Position numbers and translations under genes: made by a program. Below, piece after piece: positions 25,406 to 31,794 of a DNA stretch of 41,305 nt. Below the pieces are notes generated by a model. It was not told the DNA's origin. It saw nothing but the letters and a program-made list of their open reading frames with translations, and ran no database searches. The DNA lies in the NCBI GenBank assembly GCA_903923795.1, contig CAIXYX010000140.1, positions 1 through 41,305 of the forward strand, given 5' to 3'. Position 1 is the first letter of the stretch. The number at the start of each line of letters is the position of its first letter. The DNA comes from an uncultured Microcaldota archaeon. GTDB taxonomy: Archaea; Micrarchaeota; Micrarchaeia; Anstonellales; Anstonellaceae.

Positions 25406-26083
25406 TTATATTCCTATTTGCCCGATTTCGGCAATAGGCGGGCCGGGCGACGGGGGGCTGGCGGCGAGCAGATGGCCAAAGCCGCTGTTTTGGAGCATGA
25501 GCGAGATGCGATAGCGCGCCTTCTTGGGCAGCTTGGGCCGCAACTCGATAAGGAGCCGTGCGCGCCCCTCGTCCATATCCTGCGAGAAGAAGACGAACAC
25601 CGCCTCGAGGGGCAGGGGGATGGCGACAGGGAGGGAGTTTCGGACGATATCTGATTTATAGAGATGGTAAGCTTTTTGCAGAAGATTCCGGTCGAAGATA
25701 TCTGCCGCGTCCGGCCGGATGGCGCGTTGCCGGCCCCAGATTTCGGCTGCCAGCTCTACACACTTGGCCAGACGCCCGATTGAATAATGGTTGATGCTGC
25801 CGGGGCGGATTTCCTGCAGATTGCGCAGGCGATAGAGCAGGTCCTGCGGCCGGTAGATTTTACACGGAGTGACACGTGCGTCGTGGCCCGCCAGTATGTG
25901 GAAGAGGAGGACGGTCCTTCGCAGGAACTGGTATTCGGCCATGTCCGGAATCTGTTTGAACTCTATCTGAGAGTAGAATCTGGCGGAGTAATGTTTAGAC
26001 AATTTTATCTGATTAGAGAAATGCTCGAATGAGGGTTTTTCCTCCAGCTTCCCGTCGCGCAATGCATTGATTAGATTGGCCAT
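25406..26083 (-). CDS. Unknown protein, first gene of a two-gene unit divergent from metG
   Basis: A 225-residue protein from the ATG at 26083; the frame continues upstream but would overlap the metG coding sequence and its promoter. The leaderless start is supported by a TATA element 28 nt away. The protein is rich in helices with many aromatic and basic residues (RRTVLLFHILAGHD, YRPQDLLYRLRNLQEIRPGSINHYSIGRLAKCVELAAEIWGRQRAI). Its second half has strand-like segments (LEAVFVFFSQDMDEGRARLLIEL), which loosely recall the FFYFMERDG stretch of its downstream partner; a distant relation is possible but not demonstrated. No known domain recognised. Confidence 0.65.
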   Translation of the reverse strand: MANLINALRDGKLEEKPSFEHFSNQIKLSKHYSARFYSQIEFKQIPDMAEYQFLRRTVLLFHILAGHDARVTPCKIYRPQDLLYRLRNLQEIRPGSINHYSIGRLAKCVELAAEIWGRQRAIRPDAADIFDRNLLQKAYHLYKSDIVRNSLPVAIPLPLEAVFVFFSQDMDEGRARLLIELRPKLPKKARYRISLMLQNSGFGHLLAASPPSPGPPIAEIGQIGI

Positions 26084-26105
26084 ATTGAGGTTTTTTGGGT
26101 TCACA

Positions 26106-26117
26106 TACTTATATTCT
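26106..26117. promoter_or_regulatory. Single TATA element shared by metG and the divergent unknown unit
   Basis: CTTATATTC at 26108-26116, with its TATA core centred at 26111.5, sits at the midpoint (26110.5) between start codons at 26083 (minus) and 26138 (plus). It is the only TATA-like sequence in the interval and is read as CTTATATTC one way and GAATATAAG the other. Confidence 0.7.
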
Positions 26118-26137
26118 TTCGTGCCGATTATGGGAGC

Positions 26138-28447
26138 ATGGCAAAGATCCTCATCACCTCGGCCCTGCCCTATGTGAATAATGTGCCCCACTTGGGCAAT
26201 CTGATAGGCTGCGTTCTGTCAGCCGACGTTTTCGCCCGCTTCTGCCGCTCACGCGGTTATGAGACTCTTTATGTGTGCGGCACGGATGAATACGGCACCG
26301 CCACAGAGGCCAAAGCCATAGAGGAGGGCGTGAGCCCGCGCGAGATTTGTGATAAGTATTTCGCCATACACAAGGGCATCTATGACTGGTTCAACATCTC
26401 GACAGATCGGTTTGGAAGGACTTCGGAACCCCTGCATGCGAAGCACACGCAGGACATATTCACCTCTTTGCACAAGAACAAGATGCTGGTGGAGAAAGAG
26501 GTCGAGCAGCCGTACGACGCGAAGATGAAGATGTTTTTGGCGGACAGGTTCGTGTCTGGAATTTGCCCGTTCTGCAAATCAGCGGATGCACGGGCAGACC
26601 AGTGCGACAAATGCGGCAAATTGCTCACCTATTCGGAATTGGGCGAACCGAAGAGCAAGCTGTCGGGGACAACGCCAGTCATGCGCAAGACGAAACATCT
26701 ATTCTTGGACTTGGCCAAATCACAACCGAAACTGGAGAAATGGATAGATGGCATCGAAGCTGAGGGGAGATGGTCGGCGAATACTGTTGCGATTGCGCGC
26801 TCATGGCTACACGAGGGTTTGCACGCCCGCTCGATTACGCGGGATTTGAAATGGGGCGTGCCTGTGCCGCTCAAGGATTGGGAAAATAAAGTGCTTTACG
26901 TTTGGTTCGATGCGCCGATTGGATATATTTCGATAACGGCTGCTCACACGAAGAAATGGAAAGAGTGGTGGATGGCTGGAAATGGAACTGCGACTGGAAA
27001 GGAAGCAGGGGCGGCAGGAAAAGCGGATGGCTCATCCGGCAAATCCGATGTGCGGCATTACGAATTCATAGGCAAGGACAATGTGCCTTTCCATGCCATA
27101 ATCTTCCCCGCCATGCTCATGGGCACAGAGCAGAACTGGACTCTGCCATATTATATCTCTTCGACCGAATTCTTGAATTACGAGGACGGCAAATTCTCCA
27201 AGAGCAAAGGGGTCGGGGTGTTCGGCAACGACGCCGTTGCGTCGGGGATTCCGGCCGATGTTTGGCGCTACTATTTGCTGGCCACGCGGCCAGAATCTGC
27301 GGATGCCACTTTCTCATGGGATGAGTTCGGAAGCCGGCTGAACAAGGAATTGCTCGGCAACTACGGCAACTTGGTGAATAGGGCACTCATGTTTTTGACG
27401 CAGAATTTCGACGGAGTCGTGCCGGAGGCTGAATTGAGCGATACGGATGAGGCATTCTTGGCAGACGTGCATATCCGCCTTGCGCGCGAAGCCGACCTCT
27501 TGGAGAAAGTGCAATTACGGGCCGCCCTTTCCGAATTCATGGGAGCTGCCGCCGCTGCCAATGCATATTTCCAGACGCAGGCGCCATGGAAGGCGATAAA
27601 GGAAGACCCGCCACGCGCTGCTGCCACGATGAATGTGCTTGTGCAGGTCATCAAGGATTTGGCCATCGCATCAGAGCCGTATTTGCCTAGCAGCTCAGCA
27701 TCTGTTTTCAAACAGTTGAATGTGCAGGCGCAAAGTTGGAAAGATATAGGGCAGAAGAGGATTCCTGCGGGGCACAGAATTGGGACGCCGGTGCATCTGT
27801 TCAAGCCTATTGATGCGAAAGTGCTTGCTTCGCTTAGGGAGAAATATTCGGGGAAACAGAAGAAAACAACAGATGCCTCGCCTGCATCAAAATCGACCAC
27901 TTCGGCTTCGAACTCGAAACCTGCTTCGAACTCGACGTCTCGCGCGAATGCTTCAGCCGCGCCGGTCACTCCACTAACGCTCGAGAATCTCCAGCTTGAG
28001 GTCGGTTTGATCGAATCCGTCGAAAAACATCCTAATGCCGAAAAGCTTTATGTGGAGAAAATCATTTTGTCCGGCGGCGAGATTCGCACGGTCTGCTCGG
28101 GTTTGGCCCAGCACATGCCGATGTCGGATTTGCAGGGGCGCTCTTGCGTGATTGTGAAAAATCTCAAACCAGCCAAATTGCGCGGAGTGGAGAGCGCCGG
28201 AATGCTGCTTGTTGCTGAAGATGAGGCGCACGTGATGGAGATAATTTCACCAGATGCGCCGGCCGGCACGCCGATAACATTTGATGGCGTGAAGTCGAAT
28301 GCGAAATTGCCAGCCATCTCGATTGACGAATTCTTTTCTGTGAAAATGGAGGTGAAAGATGGCAAAATCTTTGCTAACGGGCACGCGCTTCTGGTTGATG
28401 GCAAGCCAATCAAATTGGTGAAAGTAAAAGACGGGAAAGTGAGCTAA
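26138..28447 (+). CDS. metG: Methionyl-tRNA synthetase with C-terminal EMAPII-like tRNA-binding domain
   Basis: Charges initiator and elongator tRNA-Met. The 769-residue protein has the class I signatures HLGN (His18) and KFSKSKG (Lys352, the KMSKS site), and a zinc-binding insert with CPFC (143-146) and CDKC. An insert around residues 280-305 is Gly/Ala/Lys-rich (GNGTATGKEAGAAGKADGSSGK), as in a flexible loop. After the anticodon-binding helical domain a Ser/Ala/Asn/Thr-rich linker (about 575-610) leads to a C-terminal OB-fold domain of the EMAPII/Trbp111 type (LENLQLEVGLIESVEKHPNAEKLYVEKI, LKPAKLRGVESAGMLLVAED). The start codon is 26 nt from the TATA element, indicating a leaderless message. 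Confidence 0.97.
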   Translation: MAKILITSALPYVNNVPHLGNLIGCVLSADVFARFCRSRGYETLYVCGTDEYGTATEAKAIEEGVSPREICDKYFAIHKGIYDWFNISTDRFGRTSEPLHAKHTQDIFTSLHKNKMLVEKEVEQPYDAKMKMFLADRFVSGICPFCKSADARADQCDKCGKLLTYSELGEPKSKLSGTTPVMRKTKHLFLDLAKSQPKLEKWIDGIEAEGRWSANTVAIARSWLHEGLHARSITRDLKWGVPVPLKDWENKVLYVWFDAPIGYISITAAHTKKWKEWWMAGNGTATGKEAGAAGKADGSSGKSDVRHYEFIGKDNVPFHAIIFPAMLMGTEQNWTLPYYISSTEFLNYEDGKFSKSKGVGVFGNDAVASGIPADVWRYYLLATRPESADATFSWDEFGSRLNKELLGNYGNLVNRALMFLTQNFDGVVPEAELSDTDEAFLADVHIRLAREADLLEKVQLRAALSEFMGAAAAANAYFQTQAPWKAIKEDPPRAAATMNVLVQVIKDLAIASEPYLPSSSASVFKQLNVQAQSWKDIGQKRIPAGHRIGTPVHLFKPIDAKVLASLREKYSGKQKKTTDASPASKSTTSASNSKPASNSTSRANASAAPVTPLTLENLQLEVGLIESVEKHPNAEKLYVEKIILSGGEIRTVCSGLAQHMPMSDLQGRSCVIVKNLKPAKLRGVESAGMLLVAEDEAHVMEIISPDAPAGTPITFDGVKSNAKLPAISIDEFFSVKMEVKDGKIFANGHALLVDGKPIKLVKVKDGKVS

Positions 28448-28480
28448 AAGAGAAATGCAAGAAAAATGGAGGGGTTTGAG

Positions 28481-28855
28481 ATGGACTTGAGACTCGCCTG
28501 TTTGCTTGCTTTTTCATTTCTCCTAATTTCGGGCTGCTCAGGCCCGTCAACAAATGTGCCGAATATGACTGATGAGCAATGCATCGCGCAAAAGGGCGAT
28601 GTTGTGACACCCATGCAAGCGGGCGCTGCGCCTTGCCCGCTCATGTACATGACACTTATCGGCAACATCTCCAACCCCGCGACAAGCAAAGCGGATTTCT
28701 GCTGCCAGTGGAGGAGCGGGAGCATGCAATACCGCCGCGCATCGCTCAAGAACGCCACGGCAGGGCATTATGTTGTCTATAATATGGGGAATGACAATGG
28801 GACAGTGGCCTATATTGGGCTCACACTTGTCAATGAATCTGACATTTCGAAATGA
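28481..28855 (+). CDS. Small secreted lipoprotein-like protein
   Basis: A 124-residue protein with an N-terminal hydrophobic signal ending in a lipobox-like LLISGC, so it is probably lipid-anchored on the outside of the membrane. Mature part contains five further cysteines, including TPMQAGAAPCPL and a DFCCQW pair, and ends in a short beta-rich region with two NxS/T sequons. The ATG at 28481 is preferred to the one at 28466, because GGAGGGG lies eight bases before it. It follows metG by 33 bp and may be read from the metG promoter. Function unknown. Confidence 0.7.
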   Translation: MDLRLACLLAFSFLLISGCSGPSTNVPNMTDEQCIAQKGDVVTPMQAGAAPCPLMYMTLIGNISNPATSKADFCCQWRSGSMQYRRASLKNATAGHYVVYNMGNDNGTVAYIGLTLVNESDISK

Positions 28856-28867
28856 TGGAAGAAGATG

Positions 28868-28979
28868 CGCCCCGGCTGGGATTTGAACCCAGATCACAAA
28901 CTTTCGCCTGAATACCGCATAGGAAGCGGGGTTAAGCCATTCGGAGGCTTGTGTCCTATCCAGGTTGGACTACCAGGGC
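28868..28979 (-). tRNA. tRNA-Arg (anticodon CCG) with a 38-nt intron
   Basis: On the minus strand the acceptor arm GCCCTGG/CCGGGGC (one G-U pair, discriminator G), D-arm GTCC/GGAC with the TGGATA loop carrying an A at the Arg-identity position, and T-arm CTGGG-TTCAAAT-CCCAG are all clear. The anticodon stem is CAAGC/GTTTG. The loop reads CTCCGA, then an insert of 38 nt, then A, giving a mature 74-nt tRNA with loop CTCCGAA and anticodon CCG. The junction fits the archaeal bulge-helix-bulge layout: bulge GA|A, a four-pair central helix CTCC/GGCG with one mismatch at T33, and bulge AA|A. The intron can form its own CCGC/GCGG hairpin. No encoded CCA. A TTTATAAA element lies 31 nt upstream. Confidence 0.9.
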
Positions 28980-29002
28980 ATTGGTGAACTTAATCATCGT
29001 CC

Positions 29003-29016
29003 TATATTTATAAATT
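29003..29016. promoter_or_regulatory. TATA element between tRNA-Arg and the tRNA-Cys transcript
   Basis: TATATTTATAAATT contains the perfect palindrome TTTATAAA (29007-29014). Leftward it is 31 nt from the first base of tRNA-Arg. Rightward it predicts a transcript start around 29036-29040, just before the candidate structured RNA and tRNA-Cys. Confidence 0.7.
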
Positions 29017-29040
29017 GAAGATGGAAATAGAAATAGTAAC

Positions 29041-29124
29041 CCGCAGGGGGAGGAAATCAGGAAGAACCTCAAACTGAAAGGAGGGGGACGTCTGAATAGC
29101 GAGTGTTCCCCCGCCTTGCGGTTC
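29041..29124 (+). ncRNA. Candidate structured RNA upstream of tRNA-Cys
   Basis: No open reading frame covers this GC-rich stretch. A strong hairpin is formed by AAGG-A-GGGGGA (29078-29088) and TCCCCC-G-CCTT (29107-29117) with an 18-nt loop, extended by GAAC (29064-29067) with GTTC (29121-29124). A second identical GGGGGA at 29046-29051, preceded by CCGCA, can instead pair with the same TCCCCC and with TGCGG (29117-29121), so two mutually exclusive folds exist. It begins where the shared TATA element would start rightward transcription and ends two bases before tRNA-Cys. It could be a separate small RNA or a processed 5' leader; no known RNA family was recognised (no C/D or ACA boxes, no RNase P or SRP signature). 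Confidence 0.45.
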
Positions 29125-29126
29125 GG

Positions 29127-29197
29127 GCCAGGTTGGCAGAGAGGCTATGCATCCGCCTGCAGAGCGGATTAGGGGGGTTCGATTCCCTCACCTGGCT
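29127..29197 (+). tRNA. tRNA-Cys (anticodon GCA)
   Basis: A complete 71-nt cloverleaf: acceptor GCCAGGT/ACCTGGC, discriminator T (the cysteine identity base U73), a D-arm closed by GCA/TGC, anticodon stem TCCGC/GCGGA with loop CTGCAGA (anticodon GCA), variable TTAG, and T-arm GGGGG-TTCGATT-CCCTC with one G-U pair. No intron and no encoded CCA. It is followed within a few bases by T-runs. Confidence 0.95.
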
Positions 29198-29202
29198 ACC
29201 GC

Positions 29203-29232
29203 CTTTTTTATGAATACCTGCTTTTTTTATAG
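29203..29232 (+). terminator. T-run terminator after tRNA-Cys
   Basis: Two runs of T (CTTTTTTATG at 29203-29212 and CTTTTTTTATAG at 29221-29232) follow the tRNA-Cys gene within 35 bases, the usual form of archaeal termination signals. The remaining 70 bp up to the next stop codon are AT-rich and hold nothing recognisable. Confidence 0.6.
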
Positions 29233-29303
29233 ATACATAAATTACAGTCGTGCCAAAAAACGCAAGTTGCTAAAAAACAAATTACACATAAAACGTCTCG
29301 AAT

Positions 29304-30254
29304 TTAGTTTCTCTCTTTCCTATCCCCTCTCTCGTCATATCTTTTGCGCAATTCCGCATCGCCTAAAATCGAATAAGCCGCATTGACGTGCCTCATCTGC
29401 TCCTCGGCAGATGGATTGTGAGAATTCACATCGGGGTGAAGCTTCTTTGCAAGAGTGTAATACGTGCGTTTTATCTCCTCGGCAGTTGCGGTTCTCTCCA
29501 GCCCGAGAATGTCATACAACTTGCGCTGGCGGGACATCTCCATGTGCTGCTCCCACACCTGATTAGCTTCTTCCTCACGATGAGGCGCGAATTTGAGGAA
29601 ATTCTCCAATGCCATCTTGGCATATTCTTTGTCGTGGTCTGACAATGCCTCGCGCATCTCCTCCATGGCTCGCTCAGCGAAGAGATGATAGGCTTCCGCT
29701 TTGCGGGAAGGCCCGTAGCGAAGAAGCTCGCTCAATGCCTTTATCTCGACAGGGCCTCCTCTGTTTTCGTTGATGAGTTTCTTGAGTTTCGACATGTAAT
29801 ACTGCGCGATGAGCTGATGAGCCTCGGGTTTGCGCTGCGGGGCGTAGAAAAGCACATTGGCCAATTCTTTTCCATAAGAGGCGATTCCGCTTGTCGAGAG
29901 TATGTCGCTCAATTCGCCCATGTGATAATCGGCGAACCACATGCTGGCCTCATCGATGCGCTCGGGGGCCAATTTCATCAGCATCTCGAGGCATTTCTTG
30001 GCTGACGGCAATTTGCCGGCCTCGAGGCGCGTCTCTATCTCCACCATCAGAAAGTCGGCCAAATGAGGACGGAGAGTCTCTTCGGCCTGAATTGGCTGGA
30101 TAAACTTTGCAGCTCCTGCGAAATCGTCTTTGGCCAATAAGAGGCCGAAAGCGCGGATGGATTCGCCGTCCGCTGCGCTGCGGGCGCCGCTGGCATGGCT
30201 TTCGGGCGTTTGGCCGGTTTTCTCGGGCGTTTGGTTTGTTTTTGAGTGTGGCAT
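29304..30254 (-). CDS. Helical-repeat protein with C-terminal J-domain
   Basis: A 316-residue protein. The last 75 residues are a J-domain: KLYDILGLERTATAEEIKRTYYTLAKKLHPDVN with the diagnostic HPD (about residue 276), then helix IV ending KRYDERGDRKERN; this domain stimulates the ATPase of Hsp70/DnaK. The first 40 residues are hydrophilic and low-complexity, and residues 45-235 form repeated helical pairs of roughly 38 residues (KFAPHREEEANQVW, RYGPSRKAEAYHLF, FYAPQRKPEAHQLIAQYY), a TPR-like or related solenoid. Unlike DnaJ it has no Gly/Phe or zinc domain and the J-domain is at the C-terminus. No dnaK is in the window. Promoter TATTAAAACG about 42 nt upstream. Confidence 0.85.
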   Translation of the reverse strand: MPHSKTNQTPEKTGQTPESHASGARSAADGESIRAFGLLLAKDDFAGAAKFIQPIQAEETLRPHLADFLMVEIETRLEAGKLPSAKKCLEMLMKLAPERIDEASMWFADYHMGELSDILSTSGIASYGKELANVLFYAPQRKPEAHQLIAQYYMSKLKKLINENRGGPVEIKALSELLRYGPSRKAEAYHLFAERAMEEMREALSDHDKEYAKMALENFLKFAPHREEEANQVWEQHMEMSRQRKLYDILGLERTATAEEIKRTYYTLAKKLHPDVNSHNPSAEEQMRHVNAAYSILGDAELRKRYDERGDRKERN

Positions 30255-30349
30255 CTAATCCCTTTGATGCTTGAATTAGGCAGATTGCCCGTTTTAATAC
30301 CGCCATAGGCGGGTTCTGAGCGTTTGGATTGCGAGAAATGACCAATCGG

Positions 30350-30358
30350 CTTTTATTT
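30350..30358 (+). promoter_or_regulatory. TATA element of the GH5 gene
   Basis: CTTTTATTT is centred 26 nt before the ATG at 30380, which is also where the lipoprotein signal begins. It argues against the upstream in-frame starts at 30329 and 30338. Confidence 0.55.
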
Positions 30359-30379
30359 GCGCAATACATCTCTCATCTT

Positions 30380-31606
30380 ATGGCGGGAATACGGATTCTG
30401 GCGTTGTTTTTGCTTCTCTTCGCGTCGATGGCATGCATAGAGCAGAAAACAAACGAAACGAATCAGAATGCGACCTCGGATTTATCGAATTCGACCCAGA
30501 GCTATTCGAATCTGTCGGATAATGCAACTGCCGCGCCTTATTTCCACCTCAACACCGTGCCCCCGCAGAGGATAAAAAATCTGGCGCGGGGAGTGAATGT
30601 GGCCAACTGGTTCTGGTATCCGGCATATAGCGATTCGGCGCATTTCGAAGAATATATGACAGACACAGAATTGGAATGGCTGAATGCACGGGGTTTCACT
30701 TTCATCAGATTGCCCGTGGACCCGAAACTGCTTTATTTGGAGGGCATGCCCGGAACGCCGAATGAGACGACTCTTGCACACATCAATAATGCCACAGCAA
30801 GAGTGCTTGCCCATAATCTCTCTATTGTCATAGAGCTGCACGAGAATGACTGGAGCCGTTTGGAGAATGACGCGGCATATGATGACGGATTGGTGAAATT
30901 GTGGGGCGCTATGGCGAAGAACTTGAGCCGTTTCGATTCGGACAAAGTTTTCTTCGAGCCGGTGAATGAGCCGCGTTATTACACAAATCCTCTCGCATGG
31001 TTTTCGCTGCAAGACAGATTTTTGAGCGCTATTCGCGCATCGGCGCCGAATAACACTATTTTCGCCACCGGGCCTATCATGTCATCAGTGCAGGGCACAA
31101 TGCTCAATGAGCCGGTCGATGATGGAAACATCATCTACACATTCCATTTCTATGACCCTGCCGCGTTCACCCATCAGGGCGCGGGATGGCTGCCGGGCGG
31201 ATTCGACCAGATAAAGAATTTGGCTTATCCATATGAGGAGGCGAATTGCGGGGAAGTGGCGGCCAACACCACCCCCGCGCTGGCAAAGGCTGCGGTGAAA
31301 CAGTATTGCGCGGATGAGTGGAATGCGACAGTTGTGCGCAAGAAGATTGGGGTGATTGCCGATTGGGCAAAAGAGAAGAATGTCACCTTGCTGGCCGGAG
31401 AATTCGGCACGTATGAAGTGGTGACTCCTCCGGCTTCGCGCGCTGCTTGGCTGAAAGATGCGAGGATGACATTTGATGAGAATAAAATCGGCTGGTGCGT
31501 GTGGAGCTATGACACGGGCTTTGGCATAGGGGCGAAATTAGGCGAGGATGGAGAAGTGCATGCAGATGAGGCGGCCATGGATGCGCTTGGCTTGGGGCAG
31601 AAGTAG
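30380..31606 (+). CDS. Secreted glycoside hydrolase family 5 lipoprotein (cellulase-like)
   Basis: A predicted beta-glycanase exposed on the cell surface. The 408-residue protein begins with a lipoprotein-type signal (MAGIRILALFLLLFASMAC, anchor Cys19), then a Ser/Thr/Asn-rich stalk of about 45 residues, then a GH5 barrel. Family landmarks include GVNVANWF, FIRLPVDP, IELHE, the acid/base Glu197 in PVNEPRYY, HFYDP, and the nucleophile Glu341 in LLAGEFGTYE, ending with WSYDTGFG. Substrate could be cellulose, mannan or another beta-glucan; GH5 is too broad to tell. Numerous NxS/T sites suggest N-glycosylation. It stands alone, divergent from the J-domain gene. A polysaccharide hydrolase is notable in an otherwise streamlined archaeal region. 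Confidence 0.9.
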   Translation: MAGIRILALFLLLFASMACIEQKTNETNQNATSDLSNSTQSYSNLSDNATAAPYFHLNTVPPQRIKNLARGVNVANWFWYPAYSDSAHFEEYMTDTELEWLNARGFTFIRLPVDPKLLYLEGMPGTPNETTLAHINNATARVLAHNLSIVIELHENDWSRLENDAAYDDGLVKLWGAMAKNLSRFDSDKVFFEPVNEPRYYTNPLAWFSLQDRFLSAIRASAPNNTIFATGPIMSSVQGTMLNEPVDDGNIIYTFHFYDPAAFTHQGAGWLPGGFDQIKNLAYPYEEANCGEVAANTTPALAKAAVKQYCADEWNATVVRKKIGVIADWAKEKNVTLLAGEFGTYEVVTPPASRAAWLKDARMTFDENKIGWCVWSYDTGFGIGAKLGEDGEVHADEAAMDALGLGQK

Positions 31607-31636
31607 AAGCGGCGAGCGGAATTTGGCAAAATCAAT

Positions 31637-31774
31637 CTAATCTTTTTTCCAGCCGATGAGGCCCGTGCATTCGGGGCAAATCAAAAGAGTGCCGGCGGGC
31701 GTGTCAGATTCTTTGGGCTCAACTAACGCGCCGCAGCGGGGGCAATTCACTTTCTTGCTCGAGGGGTTTGTCAT
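31637..31774 (-). CDS. 45-residue zinc-ribbon protein
   Basis: A short frame reading MTNPSSKKVNCPRCGALVE at its start and LLICPECTGLIGWKKD at its end. Two CPxC knuckles (CPRC and CPEC) about 19 residues apart form a classic four-cysteine zinc ribbon. GAGGT stands a few bases before the ATG, and the gene begins 20 bp after the stop of the geranylgeranyl-reductase gene, so the two form an operon. Such mini zinc ribbons are often nucleic-acid or protein adaptors, but no function can be assigned. Start and stop are unambiguous. Confidence 0.8.
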   Translation of the reverse strand: MTNPSSKKVNCPRCGALVEPKESDTPAGTLLICPECTGLIGWKKD

Positions 31775-31794
31775 AATATTACCTCAGCATTTTT

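Noticed and set aside
28868-28979. The long tRNA read as a class II tRNA-Ser or tRNA-Leu with a large variable arm.
   Set aside because: The region between a short alternative anticodon hairpin and the T-arm would be about 41 nt, far too long, and U33 would be missing; the class I intron model pairs all stems and yields a 74-nt Arg tRNA.
29041-29124. Assignment of the structured RNA to RNase P RNA, SRP RNA or an H/ACA guide.
   Set aside because: The GAGGAAA-like stretch alone recalls RNase P, but the remaining conserved regions are absent, it is too short, and no ACA or C/D box is present.
28856-29303. tRNA genes as attachment sites of an integrated element.
   Set aside because: No integrase, no direct repeat of a tRNA 3' end, and flanking genes are ordinary.
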